IMG/VR virus record: IMGVR_UViG_3300041411_000142
Location: 1-47,178 of that record
Direction: 5' to 3' (one strand)
DNA: 47,178 nucleotides
Origin: a virus
In this document: in pieces, positions 7,464 to 15,391 of the stretch
How positions within the stretch are numbered: the stretch's first letter is position 1
Layout: every line of letters starts with the position of its first letter
Notes under the pieces: model-generated
Databases searched by the model: none
Seen by the model: the letters and a program-made list of their open reading frames with translations, nothing else
What the model was told of the DNA's origin: nothing
Translations under genes and position numbers: made by a program

Positions 7464-7697
7464 TCAGTAGACGTAGGTGCGGATAGTTTCGGCGGTGTAC
7501 CAGGATTGCTTAATAACATCGCCCGTAGGAAGCCGAAGATGTAATATAGCGGATTCAAATTCCGTATCGTGGTCGCACCATTCGATATTATCGACTTTAC
7601 AATCAACGAGTCCGTACTTTTTATCATTAAAAAGTTTGATTTGGACTTCTGAACCAACGGTAAGCTGACTAACAAACTTCTTAATGACTTGTACCAT
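7464..7697 (-). CDS. Hypothetical small beta-rich protein
   Basis: 77 residues; AGGAATTCTCGAC precedes the ATG. Alternating hydrophobic strands (VGSEVQIKLFNDKKYGLVDCKV, AILHLRLPTGDVIKQSW) suggest a small barrel. A competing longer frame at 7427-7675 is a shadow without a ribosome site. Not recognised. Confidence 0.75.
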   Translation of the reverse strand: MVQVIKKFVSQLTVGSEVQIKLFNDKKYGLVDCKVDNIEWCDHDTEFESAILHLRLPTGDVIKQSWYTAETIRTYVY

Positions 7698-7716
7698 GTC
7701 GAGAATTCCTATTGAG

Positions 7717-7998
7717 TTAATTATTCAACGCAGCTTCGAGTTTCTTAATATAAACCCGCATGTCGGTCGTCAGACTATTGAAAGCCTGACGCAGCGGCAT
7801 CACGGGAGAGTCGTCAACAACTTCAAACCGACACTGACTGTAGCGGGCGATTTTGAATTCGTCGTTGATTATAGAGTACTGAGAAGTGTGAGTCAATATC
7901 TCCGCGACTTTATAGACGATCCCGACGCGAATAGCGGTCGGCTCACCTGGTTGTCCGTCGGAACGGGGAGTTGACTTTTCCACACAGCGTACTTTCAT
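7717..7998 (-). CDS. Hypothetical small protein
   Basis: 93 residues starting MKVRCVEKSTPRSDG. The N-terminal part resembles short phage proteins with a small SH3-like barrel (IRVGIVYKVAEIL); the C-terminus is helical. It is the first gene after the promoter at 8027-8055, with a GAGG ribosome site. Confidence 0.75.
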   Translation of the reverse strand: MKVRCVEKSTPRSDGQPGEPTAIRVGIVYKVAEILTHTSQYSIINDEFKIARYSQCRFEVVDDSPVMPLRQAFNSLTTDMRVYIKKLEAALNN

Positions 7999-8026
7999 GA
8001 TTAAGGTTCCTCTTCAAAGTCAGACA

Positions 8027-8055
8027 AATATACGGCCTTCCGTGGCCAGAGTAAA
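8027..8055 (-). promoter_or_regulatory. Leftward promoter (repeat copy 1)
   Basis: Minus strand TTTACT (8055-8050), 17-base spacer, TATATT (8032-8027). The spacer contains GGCCACGGAAGGCC, an inverted repeat shared almost exactly with the promoter at 9310-9338. Confidence 0.75.
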
Positions 8056-8058
8056 GAA

Positions 8059-8877
8059 TTAAATGCCGATATTCGCGACTTTGATGAATTCATTCGAAAA
8101 GGCGTTAAAGGTTTCGTCAAGAATCTTGTTGTGAGGTGTTTTGTAGTTATTTGAAATTCTGATAAGCGACTGGCGATATACACCAATCGAATTATTCAAA
8201 TTGTTAATCTGAAGCTGGAGCTTTTCAATTTCGACTTTGGCGTCCAGATACTCTTTGTCAGTTGTAACTTCTTCGTGAAATTTAGCTTGTTCCGCCGATA
8301 CAAGATTTTGATATGCCCTAACATTTTCCCGCTCTTGATCAATCTTAGCTTTGATTAGCGGGAAGTCGTCCATAAAGAGCGTAACGCTGTAACGCCCACC
8401 ATCGCTCCCGTAACCACCGGAGCCGGTATTGATCCCAACGACCCCGTTCCACTTTTCGATGATATCAGTTTTCTTTTTGTTATAGTTTTCGTATTCGAAT
8501 TTAATCGATCCGGTCAACCCAGGATAACTTTCTGGTGAATCTTTATCGCGATTACACCAATTGGTAACGCCATCGACAGGACAGGAATGAGAGTTAGACG
8601 CTTTTTCTGTGTAGCGAACGTCAAACGAAATCGATTTCAGCTTAGATTTTGGGCAAATTTGGGCGGAAGCTTCGATAGACATATCAATAATGTCTTGGAG
8701 GCAGGTTGCATTAAGGCGCGGGTAGTTACGCCAGTATTGAATATTCGCCACGCGGGCTTTCTCAATTTCATCAGCCTTTGCGTAAGCTTTACAATCTTTT
8801 TCGCAAGACTTGGCTTCGCTTTGAAGCGCGTGAATGCTTTCGCAAATAGGGCACTGATACGCTTTAATGGTTTTCAT
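8059..8877 (-). CDS. Zinc-finger and coiled-coil protein
   Basis: 272 residues. The N-terminus has CPIC (residues 9-12) and C...DC (about 25-29), a likely zinc site. Two more Cys (SCPVDG, WCNRD) lie near residues 98-108. The Gly-rich centre (GINTGSGGYGSDGG) is followed by a coiled coil of about 60 residues (VEIEKLQLQINNLNNSIG). The ATG follows the preceding stop by two bases. I do not recognise the family. Confidence 0.75.
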   Translation of the reverse strand: MKTIKAYQCPICESIHALQSEAKSCEKDCKAYAKADEIEKARVANIQYWRNYPRLNATCLQDIIDMSIEASAQICPKSKLKSISFDVRYTEKASNSHSCPVDGVTNWCNRDKDSPESYPGLTGSIKFEYENYNKKKTDIIEKWNGVVGINTGSGGYGSDGGRYSVTLFMDDFPLIKAKIDQERENVRAYQNLVSAEQAKFHEEVTTDKEYLDAKVEIEKLQLQINNLNNSIGVYRQSLIRISNNYKTPHNKILDETFNAFSNEFIKVANIGI

Positions 8878-8879
8878 GA

Positions 8880-9266
8880 TTAGAATTCCTGCTTCACGAT
8901 AAAGTAAGTGTTAAGATCTTCAACGGTCGCGTTCTGATAGGCTTCGGAGCCATAACGGGGATTGACTTCAACCCAAAGCGCCCGGTCTAAACGTCCACCC
9001 GAATTCATATGACTTTCAATTTGATCCAGAAGAATTGTTGCTTTATTGCTAGCTTCTTCGCGTAGATCGGGAAAGACGGTATGGCCAAAGCCTTCGTCAT
9101 CTTCATCGAACGTAGGGTTGGTGCCGTCGAAATGTTTGACATGTTTAAAGCGCCGACCTTCAGAGGTTTCGGCCATAACATAATAACGCTCAGCTGCGAA
9201 CTGATCACCATCTTCGGTATAACCGGCACAGTACAGATCAGAACTTACGAAAAAGGAAAGGGGCAT
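8880..9266 (-). CDS. Hypothetical acidic protein
   Basis: 128 residues. AAGGAATCTAGAA precedes the ATG. An acidic cluster (FDEDDEGFGHTVFPD) is followed by a helical stretch (NKATILLDQIESHMNSGG). First gene after the promoter at 9310-9338. No recognised domain. Confidence 0.75.
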   Translation of the reverse strand: MPLSFFVSSDLYCAGYTEDGDQFAAERYYVMAETSEGRRFKHVKHFDGTNPTFDEDDEGFGHTVFPDLREEASNKATILLDQIESHMNSGGRLDRALWVEVNPRYGSEAYQNATVEDLNTYFIVKQEF

Positions 9267-9309
9267 TTCTAGATTCCTTCATGATTTAGGTTTTGCTTCA
9301 GATGCAGCA

Positions 9310-9338
9310 AGAATACGGCCTTCCGTGGCCTGAGTAAA
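9310..9338 (-). promoter_or_regulatory. Leftward promoter (repeat copy 2)
   Basis: Minus strand TTTACT (9338-9333), 17-base spacer, TATTCT (9315-9310). It is a near-identical copy of the element at 8027-8055 over about 27 bases, including the GGCCACGGAAGGCC inverted repeat and the CTTTACTC box. Confidence 0.75.
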
Positions 9339-9341
9339 GCT

Positions 9342-9956
9342 TTATTTTTGTACCCAGCGTTGGAGAGGAAGAAAGAGAGCCATTTCCCAGGATTGCGCCG
9401 GAATCTCTACCAGCGTCGATTTGAAATGGTCGATCCGGTAGGCGTGGATAGCCTTTTCGTAATACTTGCTCTGCGCCAGAACCTTAATGACACTCCAGCT
9501 GAAATCCAGCTTCGTGTTCTTCCGATAGCGCGCTTCAGTCTTGAACTTCAACAATCCGCGAAAGGCTGCCATCCGTAAGGCCGGGGCCAGGTAGTGGAAG
9601 TTCAAGCCGAGAACGATTTGAGCCCCGGCCTTCGATTTGTAGGTATCAAAGAAAATAACGATTGGATACCTGTCCCAAATTGGCAGAGTATCTTTATGAA
9701 GTGCATCATATTCGAAGAAATACATCTTGCCTAGGGAGAAGTTGTGTCCCTTCCAGGTCTTCCGGTCGCGGAACATCGAACCAGTACCAAGTTTGTTATA
9801 GGCTCGCGACACGTATTTTCTGAAAAAATCCATGGAAGCCGAGGTGTTGCGCTTCGCTGAACCGTTATTCGCTTTAGTCCAAGCCTTTTCAAGATTTTGG
9901 AGCACTTGTAAATCGGTGCCGGTGTTGTTTACATAATCTTCTTTTGCAACAGCCAT
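9342..9956 (-). CDS. Conserved phage protein, probably structural or DNA-end related
   Basis: 204 residues. The core MYFFEYDALHKD...LPIWDRYP and LGLNFHYLAPALRMAAF match a family that I have seen repeatedly in T4-like and jumbo phages, where it is sometimes called a DNA-end protector or structural protein; I am not sure of that name. It is the only gene read leftward from the 9,957-10,017 intergenic region, which holds late-type motifs in both directions. This suggests late expression despite its strand. Confidence 0.8.
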   Translation of the reverse strand: MAVAKEDYVNNTGTDLQVLQNLEKAWTKANNGSAKRNTSASMDFFRKYVSRAYNKLGTGSMFRDRKTWKGHNFSLGKMYFFEYDALHKDTLPIWDRYPIVIFFDTYKSKAGAQIVLGLNFHYLAPALRMAAFRGLLKFKTEARYRKNTKLDFSWSVIKVLAQSKYYEKAIHAYRIDHFKSTLVEIPAQSWEMALFLPLQRWVQK

Positions 9957-9969
9957 ATGTTTTCCCGCG

Positions 9970-9979
9970 AATAAATAAT
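9970..9979 (+). promoter_or_regulatory. Late-type promoter motif, rightward
   Basis: AATAAATAAT, 39 bases before the start of the tail-tube-like gene at 10018. It resembles the T4 late promoter TATAAATA, which is recognised by a phage sigma factor and needs no -35. Confidence 0.5.
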
Positions 9980-9996
9980 CTAGTGAAAGTATAACT

Positions 9997-10006
9997 CTTA
10001 TTTATT
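9997..10006 (-). promoter_or_regulatory. Late-type promoter motif, leftward
   Basis: Minus strand AATAAATAAG, 41 bases before the start at 9956. A possible sigma70-like alternative overlaps it (TTGCTT, 17 bases, TATACT), so the mode of control is uncertain. Confidence 0.4.
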
Positions 10007-10017
10007 GGGAAAGCAAA

Positions 10018-11070
10018 ATGTTTGATGAATATGTAGACAAAGCTAAAGGCGTCTTTGACGATGGTGTTGGCTGGGTCAAAGAAGGTATTGGAGTTCTCTC
10101 CGAAGGCGCGAATTCAACTCCAAGTAAGCCTGAGAGCCTACTGGCTGTACACACCAACATTTTGAAGAATGGCCTGTCGCGAACTAACCGGTTCCAAGTC
10201 ATCATCGAACTCCCACAAAAGATTGTTGATAACACCGAGAAGGAAGCCAAGAAGAACTCCAACTTGGCGAAGTGGTTTGGTGAAGCTGTTAAGATTGTTA
10301 AGATCTTCACGGGCAATAGCGCGTCGGATTATACACGCGGCCTTGATATCATGTGCGCCCAAACGTCGATCCCCGGCAAGATGATTAACATCAGCGAAGC
10401 GAAGTACAACGGCGACACGCTGAAGTCAGGACATTCAATTCTTTACGGACAACATCAGTTCACTTTTAAAGTCTCTACCGACATGTATGAGAAGACGATT
10501 ATCGATAACTGGATGAATATTATCGTTAACCCGAACACTCATGAAATTGGATATCACCGTGACTACGCGACTAACATCATTATCAACCAGTTAAATACAA
10601 ACGATAAAGTTGTTAAGTCATACATGCTGGAAGACGCGTGGCCGGTTAACATTAACGAATTAGTCCTGTCGAACCTCGAATTTAACAACACGCACGAACT
10701 GATGGTCCAATTTGCTTATCGTCGTTGGAAAGACGTTGATCTAGATACTGGAGGCAATGGTTTACTTGATAAACTTTCTCAGACGCCGTTCGGTCCTTAC
10801 CTTGCCCCTATCCTTTCTAACCCAGCCGTACAAAAGGGTTTGGAATACTTGGAAGAGACAACCGGCATAGATTTGGAAGGCGAAGCTGTTAATATATACA
10901 ACCAGGTAGACAAAATTGTTAAAGAGACCACCGGCGAATCCATCGGGAACGCGGTATCTCTTCTAAACGGTATCAAAGCTAATCTAGATCTAACCGAAAA
11001 TATCTCACCCGACCAGCTCGTGAAGCTTAGTGAGATTATTGACGGAACTATTGGAAAAATTAAGGAGTAA
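10018..11070 (+). CDS. Tail tube / tube-initiator fold protein (T4 gp19/gp54-like)
   Basis: 350 residues. The centre has the conserved order DIMCAQTSIPGK, then F.F.VSTDM, NWMN, Y..DY.TNIIINQL and YMLEDAWPVNINELVLS, ending FAYRRWKDVD, which is the pattern of T4-type tail-tube fold proteins. It is too long for the plain tube protein and carries an extra C-terminal helical domain (about residues 250-350), so it is more likely a tube-initiator or tube-associated protein. First gene of a rightward late unit with the tail chaperone and tape measure. Confidence 0.75.
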   Translation: MFDEYVDKAKGVFDDGVGWVKEGIGVLSEGANSTPSKPESLLAVHTNILKNGLSRTNRFQVIIELPQKIVDNTEKEAKKNSNLAKWFGEAVKIVKIFTGNSASDYTRGLDIMCAQTSIPGKMINISEAKYNGDTLKSGHSILYGQHQFTFKVSTDMYEKTIIDNWMNIIVNPNTHEIGYHRDYATNIIINQLNTNDKVVKSYMLEDAWPVNINELVLSNLEFNNTHELMVQFAYRRWKDVDLDTGGNGLLDKLSQTPFGPYLAPILSNPAVQKGLEYLEETTGIDLEGEAVNIYNQVDKIVKETTGESIGNAVSLLNGIKANLDLTENISPDQLVKLSEIIDGTIGKIKE

Positions 11071-11077
11071 CTAAAAT

Positions 11078-11803
11078 ATGGCGTTGCCAAAAATTCAACA
11101 CAAGCTACACGAACATTACCTGACGGGCTTGAAGAAGAAAATCAAGTTTCGGGCGTTCACCGTAGCCGAGCAAAAGATTCTTCTCCAGACCAAGGAAGAG
11201 ATTGGCGATAAAGAACCGACCACCGGTCACAATCCAGACACCATCCTAGCCGTATCTCAAATCATCGAGAATTGCACCCTAGGCAAGATCAACCCGGACG
11301 AACTCTGTACCTTCGACCTAGAGGATTTGTTTCTACGTTTACGGTCTAAGTCGGTCGGTGAAAAGTTTAACGTCCGGTACGCCGAACACTACGTTGACGA
11401 AGAAGGTCGCCCCCAAACTAACTTCATCAATATCCACATCAACCTGGACGAAGTTAAAGTTATTGAAAACCCGGACCACAAGAACACCATTAATGTAACG
11501 GACGATATTGGCGTGATTATGCGCTATCCGACGTTTAAGATGTTGAGCGAGTGTAAGACCAGCGACGACTTAGCCAAGGCTTGTATTGAGACAATCTTTA
11601 CCCCTACTGAAATGCACGAAACCAATATTGCCCCTAAAGGCGAAATTGATGAGTTTTATGACAGTATTGAAACGATCCCGATGCAAGAAATTAAAAAGTT
11701 CTTCGACACGATGCCTAAGTTAAGACATACCGTTGAAGTTACTCTTCGTGATGGTCGCAAGGAAACGATTGTGTTTGAGGGACTGGAAAGTTTTTTCACC
11801 TAA
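11078..11803 (+). CDS. gp26-like baseplate/tail assembly chaperone (short form)
   Basis: 241 residues. Residues about 22-60 (FRAFTVAEQKILLQTKEE) and 85-115 (CTFDLEDLFLRLRSKSVGE) are the signature of the T4 baseplate protein family around gp26 (PF12322), where FDLE.LFL.LR..SVGE is diagnostic. In T4 such proteins help assemble the hub and are not in the final tail. The stop TAA is preceded by T TTT TTC, a canonical -1 slip site, and the following frame is open for 63 codons. The gene precedes the tape measure, the usual place for tail-assembly chaperones made by frameshifting. Confidence 0.85.
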   Translation: MALPKIQHKLHEHYLTGLKKKIKFRAFTVAEQKILLQTKEEIGDKEPTTGHNPDTILAVSQIIENCTLGKINPDELCTFDLEDLFLRLRSKSVGEKFNVRYAEHYVDEEGRPQTNFINIHINLDEVKVIENPDHKNTINVTDDIGVIMRYPTFKMLSECKTSDDLAKACIETIFTPTEMHETNIAPKGEIDEFYDSIETIPMQEIKKFFDTMPKLRHTVEVTLRDGRKETIVFEGLESFFT

Positions 11804-11878
11804 TCCTCGGTCATGAAAGTTTGGCTTCCTACTACACCAACAACTTTAGTATGTTTTATCATAAAGACGTTGGTGTAG
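11791..11878 (+). promoter_or_regulatory. -1 ribosomal frameshift signal
   Basis: The slippery heptamer T TTT TTC (11791-11797) is in the correct phase, two codons before the zero-frame stop. A perfect 10-pair hairpin, CTACACCAAC (11832-11841) with GTTGGTGTAG (11869-11878), follows about 34 bases downstream and could stimulate slipping. No start codon with a ribosome site precedes the downstream frame. Confidence 0.75.
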
Positions 11879-11982
11879 TGAACCATTTTAGACTTGAGGA
11901 TTTTGATAACATGTACCCTTGGGAACGCGAGATTTACATGACGATGATGAACGAAAAGATTAAAGAACTTAGTAAACAATAA
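11791..11982 (+). CDS. Frameshift extension of the tail assembly chaperone
   Basis: Read in the -1 frame from the slip site, 63 codons continue to TAA 11980-11982, giving a fused protein of about 301 residues (11078-11982). The extension contains GHESLASYYTNNFSMFYH and MYPWEREIYMTMMNEKIKE, with the (Y/M)PWERE(I/V)Y motif typical of T4-like tail proteins near this locus. It lacks its own credible start, so it is almost certainly made only as a fusion, like lambda gpGT. It ends 14 bases before the tape-measure start. Confidence 0.75.
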   Translation, partial: FFHLILGHESLASYYTNNFSMFYHKDVGVVNHFRLEDFDNMYPWEREIYMTMMNEKIKELSKQ

Positions 11983-11996
11983 GAAGACAAAATAAA

Positions 11997-14012
11997 ATGG
12001 CACTCAAAGATACGATTCTAGATGTTAAAAATATGCATCGTTCTATCCAACTAAGAGGGATGGACGATCCAGCACAAGTAACTGCTCTACTTGAGAAGAT
12101 CCTCAAGGAAGCGGTAGTGGCTCAGGCGTCTGGCTCTAGAACGTTTGAGCGCAAGGCGATTGCTGAACTAAATCAAATTCGTCAGGATCTGGTAGCCGGA
12201 CAAATTAATGCCGGTGGATCGAAAGATGCGATGGTAGGGATTTATTCTCACCTCCTAGATCAAATGAACGGTATGCAGAAGGACAATAAGAAATCAGCGA
12301 GTGTTTCGAATAAAGCGTTTAAACAACTCTCCAACTCGATTCCTTCGGCAGACACTTTTATTTCGGCATTGATGACGGCCAACCCGTTGGTTGGGTACGG
12401 TGTTAAGATCGCCCGCGACATTATGCGTTCTACTAAAGTTGGAGCCGACGATCAGAAAGCCGAACAAGCCAAGAAACTAAAGAACCTTAAGGCCCAAGAG
12501 AAGTACATCAAGGATCAGCTAAAGGTTCTGGCGGTCGAAGAAAGTGCAGCCAAGAAAGAATTGGACGCAGCGACGATCAAAGATAAAGTCTCAAAAAAGC
12601 CTGCGGAAAAGCGCGACGTTTACCTGAAAATACTAACTGATATCCACATTGAGATTCAGAAGTTAGTTAATGAATGGATGGGGACTAGTAATCAAACCTC
12701 GATAAGCCCTGACTCACTTAACATCGATCCAAGTAACATCCCGATCATCATTGGATTAGATCAAGTTGAAGAGGAAATCGCCGCACAGTCTCGTTTAGAA
12801 GAGAAACTTTCGCACGAGGAAATTAAGGCTATTGAAGACCAAGATAAGAAAGATGACCGCGACTCTACACTTGAGCGTCTGAAGGACGACAGCGAAGGTA
12901 GCGGCAAACTTGACCTGTCTCCAGTTAACGATGCTATGGCTAAAGAAAAAGGCGGATTCGGTAAACTTCTTGAAGGTTTGATCGCCCCAATTATGTTAGT
13001 CATGAGGACCGGTCTAATGGCCCTAGGCGGCGCGATGCTGGCCGCCTTTACCACGGTTGTAGCTATTCCGGCGCTCATCGCTACAGCGGTCTACAAGCTC
13101 TTAGACGGCTTCTTTAACGCAGAAAGAATTATCGGGAAGGAAAGTAAAGACATTACGATGTTTGATCGACTTAAGGCAGGGGTTGCTAATATTTGGGGAA
13201 CAATCTTTAAAATTGTCGATTGGGTAACGAATCTGTTTGGGTTTGACTTTTTTGATTCGAAAGACATCGAAAAGAAAATCTACAGAGCGTTTGATGATCT
13301 ACAAAATTATATCGTTAAGAGCTTCGAAAAGGTTACTGCATACGGGAAGGAGAAGTTTAATTCTGCGTTGGAGTCGGCTACGAAGATTTATGACGACATC
13401 TTTGGGATGATTGATAACACCTCGAAGTTCATCACCGGCAAATACGATCAACTAAAGACGTTCTTCGATAGTTTAGCAACTAAAGGAATCATCGAAACGT
13501 TCCGGGAAATGATGACAACGGTTGAAGACCCTAATCAAAGTCCGCACCGTCAACAAGATTCGGAATGGATGGGACCGGACGGCGATATCCCAATTCTTCA
13601 AACTCCGCCACAGTGGACCGGGCCAGACGGCGATATTCCTGTACTTCCTAAAGCAGCCCCAAAGAAATTGGAGAAAGTACCAACGGAACAAACTCAGCCC
13701 CCTGTGGATGGGATTATTCCGAAGAAAAGTGCAATTACAACTCAACCACCGAAGAATCCAAATCCAGAAGTTATTCGTATGAGTAACCCTGATAATCGGA
13801 AAAAGATTGAAGGTGAACCGTCTAGCGGGAAACAAATTAGTGGGAGTATGCGAACTGCAGAAGTTAACGCGAATAAAGGAACAGGTTCGTCAGCTCCAGT
13901 TGTAGTTGCTCCAAGTACCACGAACAACTCGGTTAACAACCACCAGTACAGCGGTCCACCGACTACCGCGAATCTAGATCCTGATTTTAGGTCGATGATG
14001 AAAGTTGGATAA
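11997..14012 (+). CDS. Tape-measure-like tail protein
   Basis: 671 residues. The N-terminal 290 are helical and coiled-coil (KAEQAKKLKNLKAQEKYIKDQL). A hydrophobic section at about 320-375 (APIMLVMRTGLMALGGAML, ALIATAVYKLL) is like the membrane-active part of tape measures. The C-terminal 150 are Pro/Asn/Thr-rich and unstructured, with a tandem unit W-x-GPDGDIP-x-L near residues 522-550. Position directly after the frameshifted chaperone supports a tape-measure role, equivalent to T4 gp29, though sequence alone does not prove it. Confidence 0.7.
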   Translation: MALKDTILDVKNMHRSIQLRGMDDPAQVTALLEKILKEAVVAQASGSRTFERKAIAELNQIRQDLVAGQINAGGSKDAMVGIYSHLLDQMNGMQKDNKKSASVSNKAFKQLSNSIPSADTFISALMTANPLVGYGVKIARDIMRSTKVGADDQKAEQAKKLKNLKAQEKYIKDQLKVLAVEESAAKKELDAATIKDKVSKKPAEKRDVYLKILTDIHIEIQKLVNEWMGTSNQTSISPDSLNIDPSNIPIIIGLDQVEEEIAAQSRLEEKLSHEEIKAIEDQDKKDDRDSTLERLKDDSEGSGKLDLSPVNDAMAKEKGGFGKLLEGLIAPIMLVMRTGLMALGGAMLAAFTTVVAIPALIATAVYKLLDGFFNAERIIGKESKDITMFDRLKAGVANIWGTIFKIVDWVTNLFGFDFFDSKDIEKKIYRAFDDLQNYIVKSFEKVTAYGKEKFNSALESATKIYDDIFGMIDNTSKFITGKYDQLKTFFDSLATKGIIETFREMMTTVEDPNQSPHRQQDSEWMGPDGDIPILQTPPQWTGPDGDIPVLPKAAPKKLEKVPTEQTQPPVDGIIPKKSAITTQPPKNPNPEVIRMSNPDNRKKIEGEPSSGKQISGSMRTAEVNANKGTGSSAPVVVAPSTTNNSVNNHQYSGPPTTANLDPDFRSMMKVG

Positions 14013-14020
14013 ATGATGAA

Positions 14021-14042
14021 GGAGCCTTTCGGCTCCTTTTTC
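14021..14042 (+). terminator. Intrinsic terminator of the tail operon
   Basis: GGAGCC, loop TTTC, GGCTCC, then TTTTTCAT. A compact 6-pair GC-rich stem followed by a T-tract, nine bases after the tape-measure stop. The convergent leftward gene ends at 14055, so this also separates the two units. Confidence 0.9.
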
Positions 14043-14054
14043 ATATCTACAATT

Positions 14055-14594
14055 TTAAGTCCAGAGGAAGTTTCGAATATTAACGATTCGAATCATAATC
14101 TGATCCACTTCCTTTTCAAAAACCTCGCGTCCAGTCAAGTCATACTTCTTCGTTTCTTCATCGTAGAACGGATCGTCCCCGGTATACGAGATAACAGGTT
14201 GCCACTTCTTACACCAAAGATAAAGATCGCGCATTTCGATCAGTTTACCAATATGCGAATCATGATTCGTAAGCGAACAGTGGTATTCATCTTGAGCCAA
14301 CATATCCATTTCTTTATGGATCGCGTCAACTACATCATGTTGACTCTTCGTTGCTGGGTACGCCTCGCGCTCTACGAAGTCGATCAGCACTTGTGCCAGA
14401 GCCGACTCAACCCGTACGCTAACATCAGCGTAAGTAGGGCTCATACCAGTGCGTAGGATGTTATAGCGATGCTTTGGGATAAACCGATAAGCAACCCAGA
14501 GATAACTTCGGTAGATGAAGCTTCGGCGAAACCACTTGTAGATACTGTATCGAACTTCGAACCATTCGATGTTTTTGAGTTTACTCAACAACAT
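14055..14594 (-). CDS. Conserved phage protein of unknown function
   Basis: 179 residues. The order HRYNILRTGMSPTYADVSVRVESALAQVLIDFVERE, in a helical context, then YLWCKKWQP and YDEETKKYDLTGREVFEKE, matches a family of hypothetical proteins common in large T4-like phages. The basic N-terminus (WFRRSFIYRSYLWVAYRF) is amphipathic rather than a clear membrane helix. The ATG overlaps the preceding TAA by one base (TAATG). Confidence 0.8.
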   Translation of the reverse strand: MLLSKLKNIEWFEVRYSIYKWFRRSFIYRSYLWVAYRFIPKHRYNILRTGMSPTYADVSVRVESALAQVLIDFVEREAYPATKSQHDVVDAIHKEMDMLAQDEYHCSLTNHDSHIGKLIEMRDLYLWCKKWQPVISYTGDDPFYDEETKKYDLTGREVFEKEVDQIMIRIVNIRNFLWT

Positions 14595-14818
14595 TAATTA
14601 CGACTCCTTGTCTCTACCGTATACGAACGCCCGCCAGTCCACGAAGTGTAGTCTTTATGAACCTGGTCGATTATCTCAACTACTTCCGCACCTTCACCCA
14701 ACTCACAAGCCTTGTTCCATGCATCTTTCAGGAATGGGACGTAGATTGGTTCGTGTTTAGTGTGGTCGTAATCAGGTTGATAGATGATCCAACTACGTTT
14801 GATCTGAGCCTTCTTCAT
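14594..14818 (-). CDS. Hypothetical small protein
   Basis: 74 residues, MKKAQIKRSWIIYQPDYDH. Contains a helical segment (LKDAWNKACELGEGAEVVEIID) and a basic C-terminus. Its stop overlaps the next start (TAATG). Not recognised. Confidence 0.75.
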   Translation of the reverse strand: MKKAQIKRSWIIYQPDYDHTKHEPIYVPFLKDAWNKACELGEGAEVVEIIDQVHKDYTSWTGGRSYTVETRSRN

Positions 14819-14823
14819 AGCCT

Positions 14824-15390
14824 TTATTCCTGGGTGGATTTGTAGAAGCGACCGGCCTTGCTAACAAGATAAGCATAAGCATTTTCGGACGGGGAACTAC
14901 AATCGCCTTTATCGAACCGTTTGAAGAACTTATCTTGACCCAGTTCAATCAATTTCTCGATTCGGCGGATAACCTGGACGATCAGCTTATCATTTTTGAG
15001 GTACATTGGATATGCCGAAGGCGAGAAAAGAATGTAGGCAATTTCATCGTTATCATCCCGCTCCAATTCCTTAGTTGCCCCAAGTTCGAAGAAATCGCAG
15101 ACGCCGTCAAAACTTTCAACGCCTTTATAGTTGATATCAAATCCGTACTTATCCTGAACGACTTTCAGGCCCATCTTGCGGAAGCGGCTATCCAGACCGG
15201 CGTGGCCCATCGCACAAGCGCTGAACCCACAATCCGCTTTAGAACTCTTGTTGTACCAGGTCCCAAGGTCAAATTGTTCCTTTTCGGTAATTTCTGCATA
15301 TTCTGGGAAAGAAACTTTAACAGGTTTCCAAGTACCAGCCACGACTTCGTTCAGCATAGTAACCATGAGTTGCAGACGTTTGGTATTCAT
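14824..15390 (-). CDS. Conserved phage protein with CGFSACAMGHA motif
   Basis: 188 residues. TWYNKSSKADCGFSACAMGHA around residues 44-65 resembles a phage/prophage family with a C-x4-C-x-(L/M)G core. The gene before it has a related C-A-x-G-C motif, so the two may share a fold. Helical C-terminus (LIVQVIRRIEKLIELGQDKFF). Function unknown. Confidence 0.75.
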   Translation of the reverse strand: MNTKRLQLMVTMLNEVVAGTWKPVKVSFPEYAEITEKEQFDLGTWYNKSSKADCGFSACAMGHAGLDSRFRKMGLKVVQDKYGFDINYKGVESFDGVCDFFELGATKELERDDNDEIAYILFSPSAYPMYLKNDKLIVQVIRRIEKLIELGQDKFFKRFDKGDCSSPSENAYAYLVSKAGRFYKSTQE

Positions 15391-15391
15391 A

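Noticed and set aside
7427-7675. 82-codon leftward frame overlapping the 77-codon gene
   Set aside because: No ribosome site and it overlaps two better genes in other frames.
11809-11874. Separate short gene starting at the ATG after the gp26-like stop
   Set aside because: Only 21 codons, no ribosome site, and it is in the zero frame rather than the conserved -1 frame.
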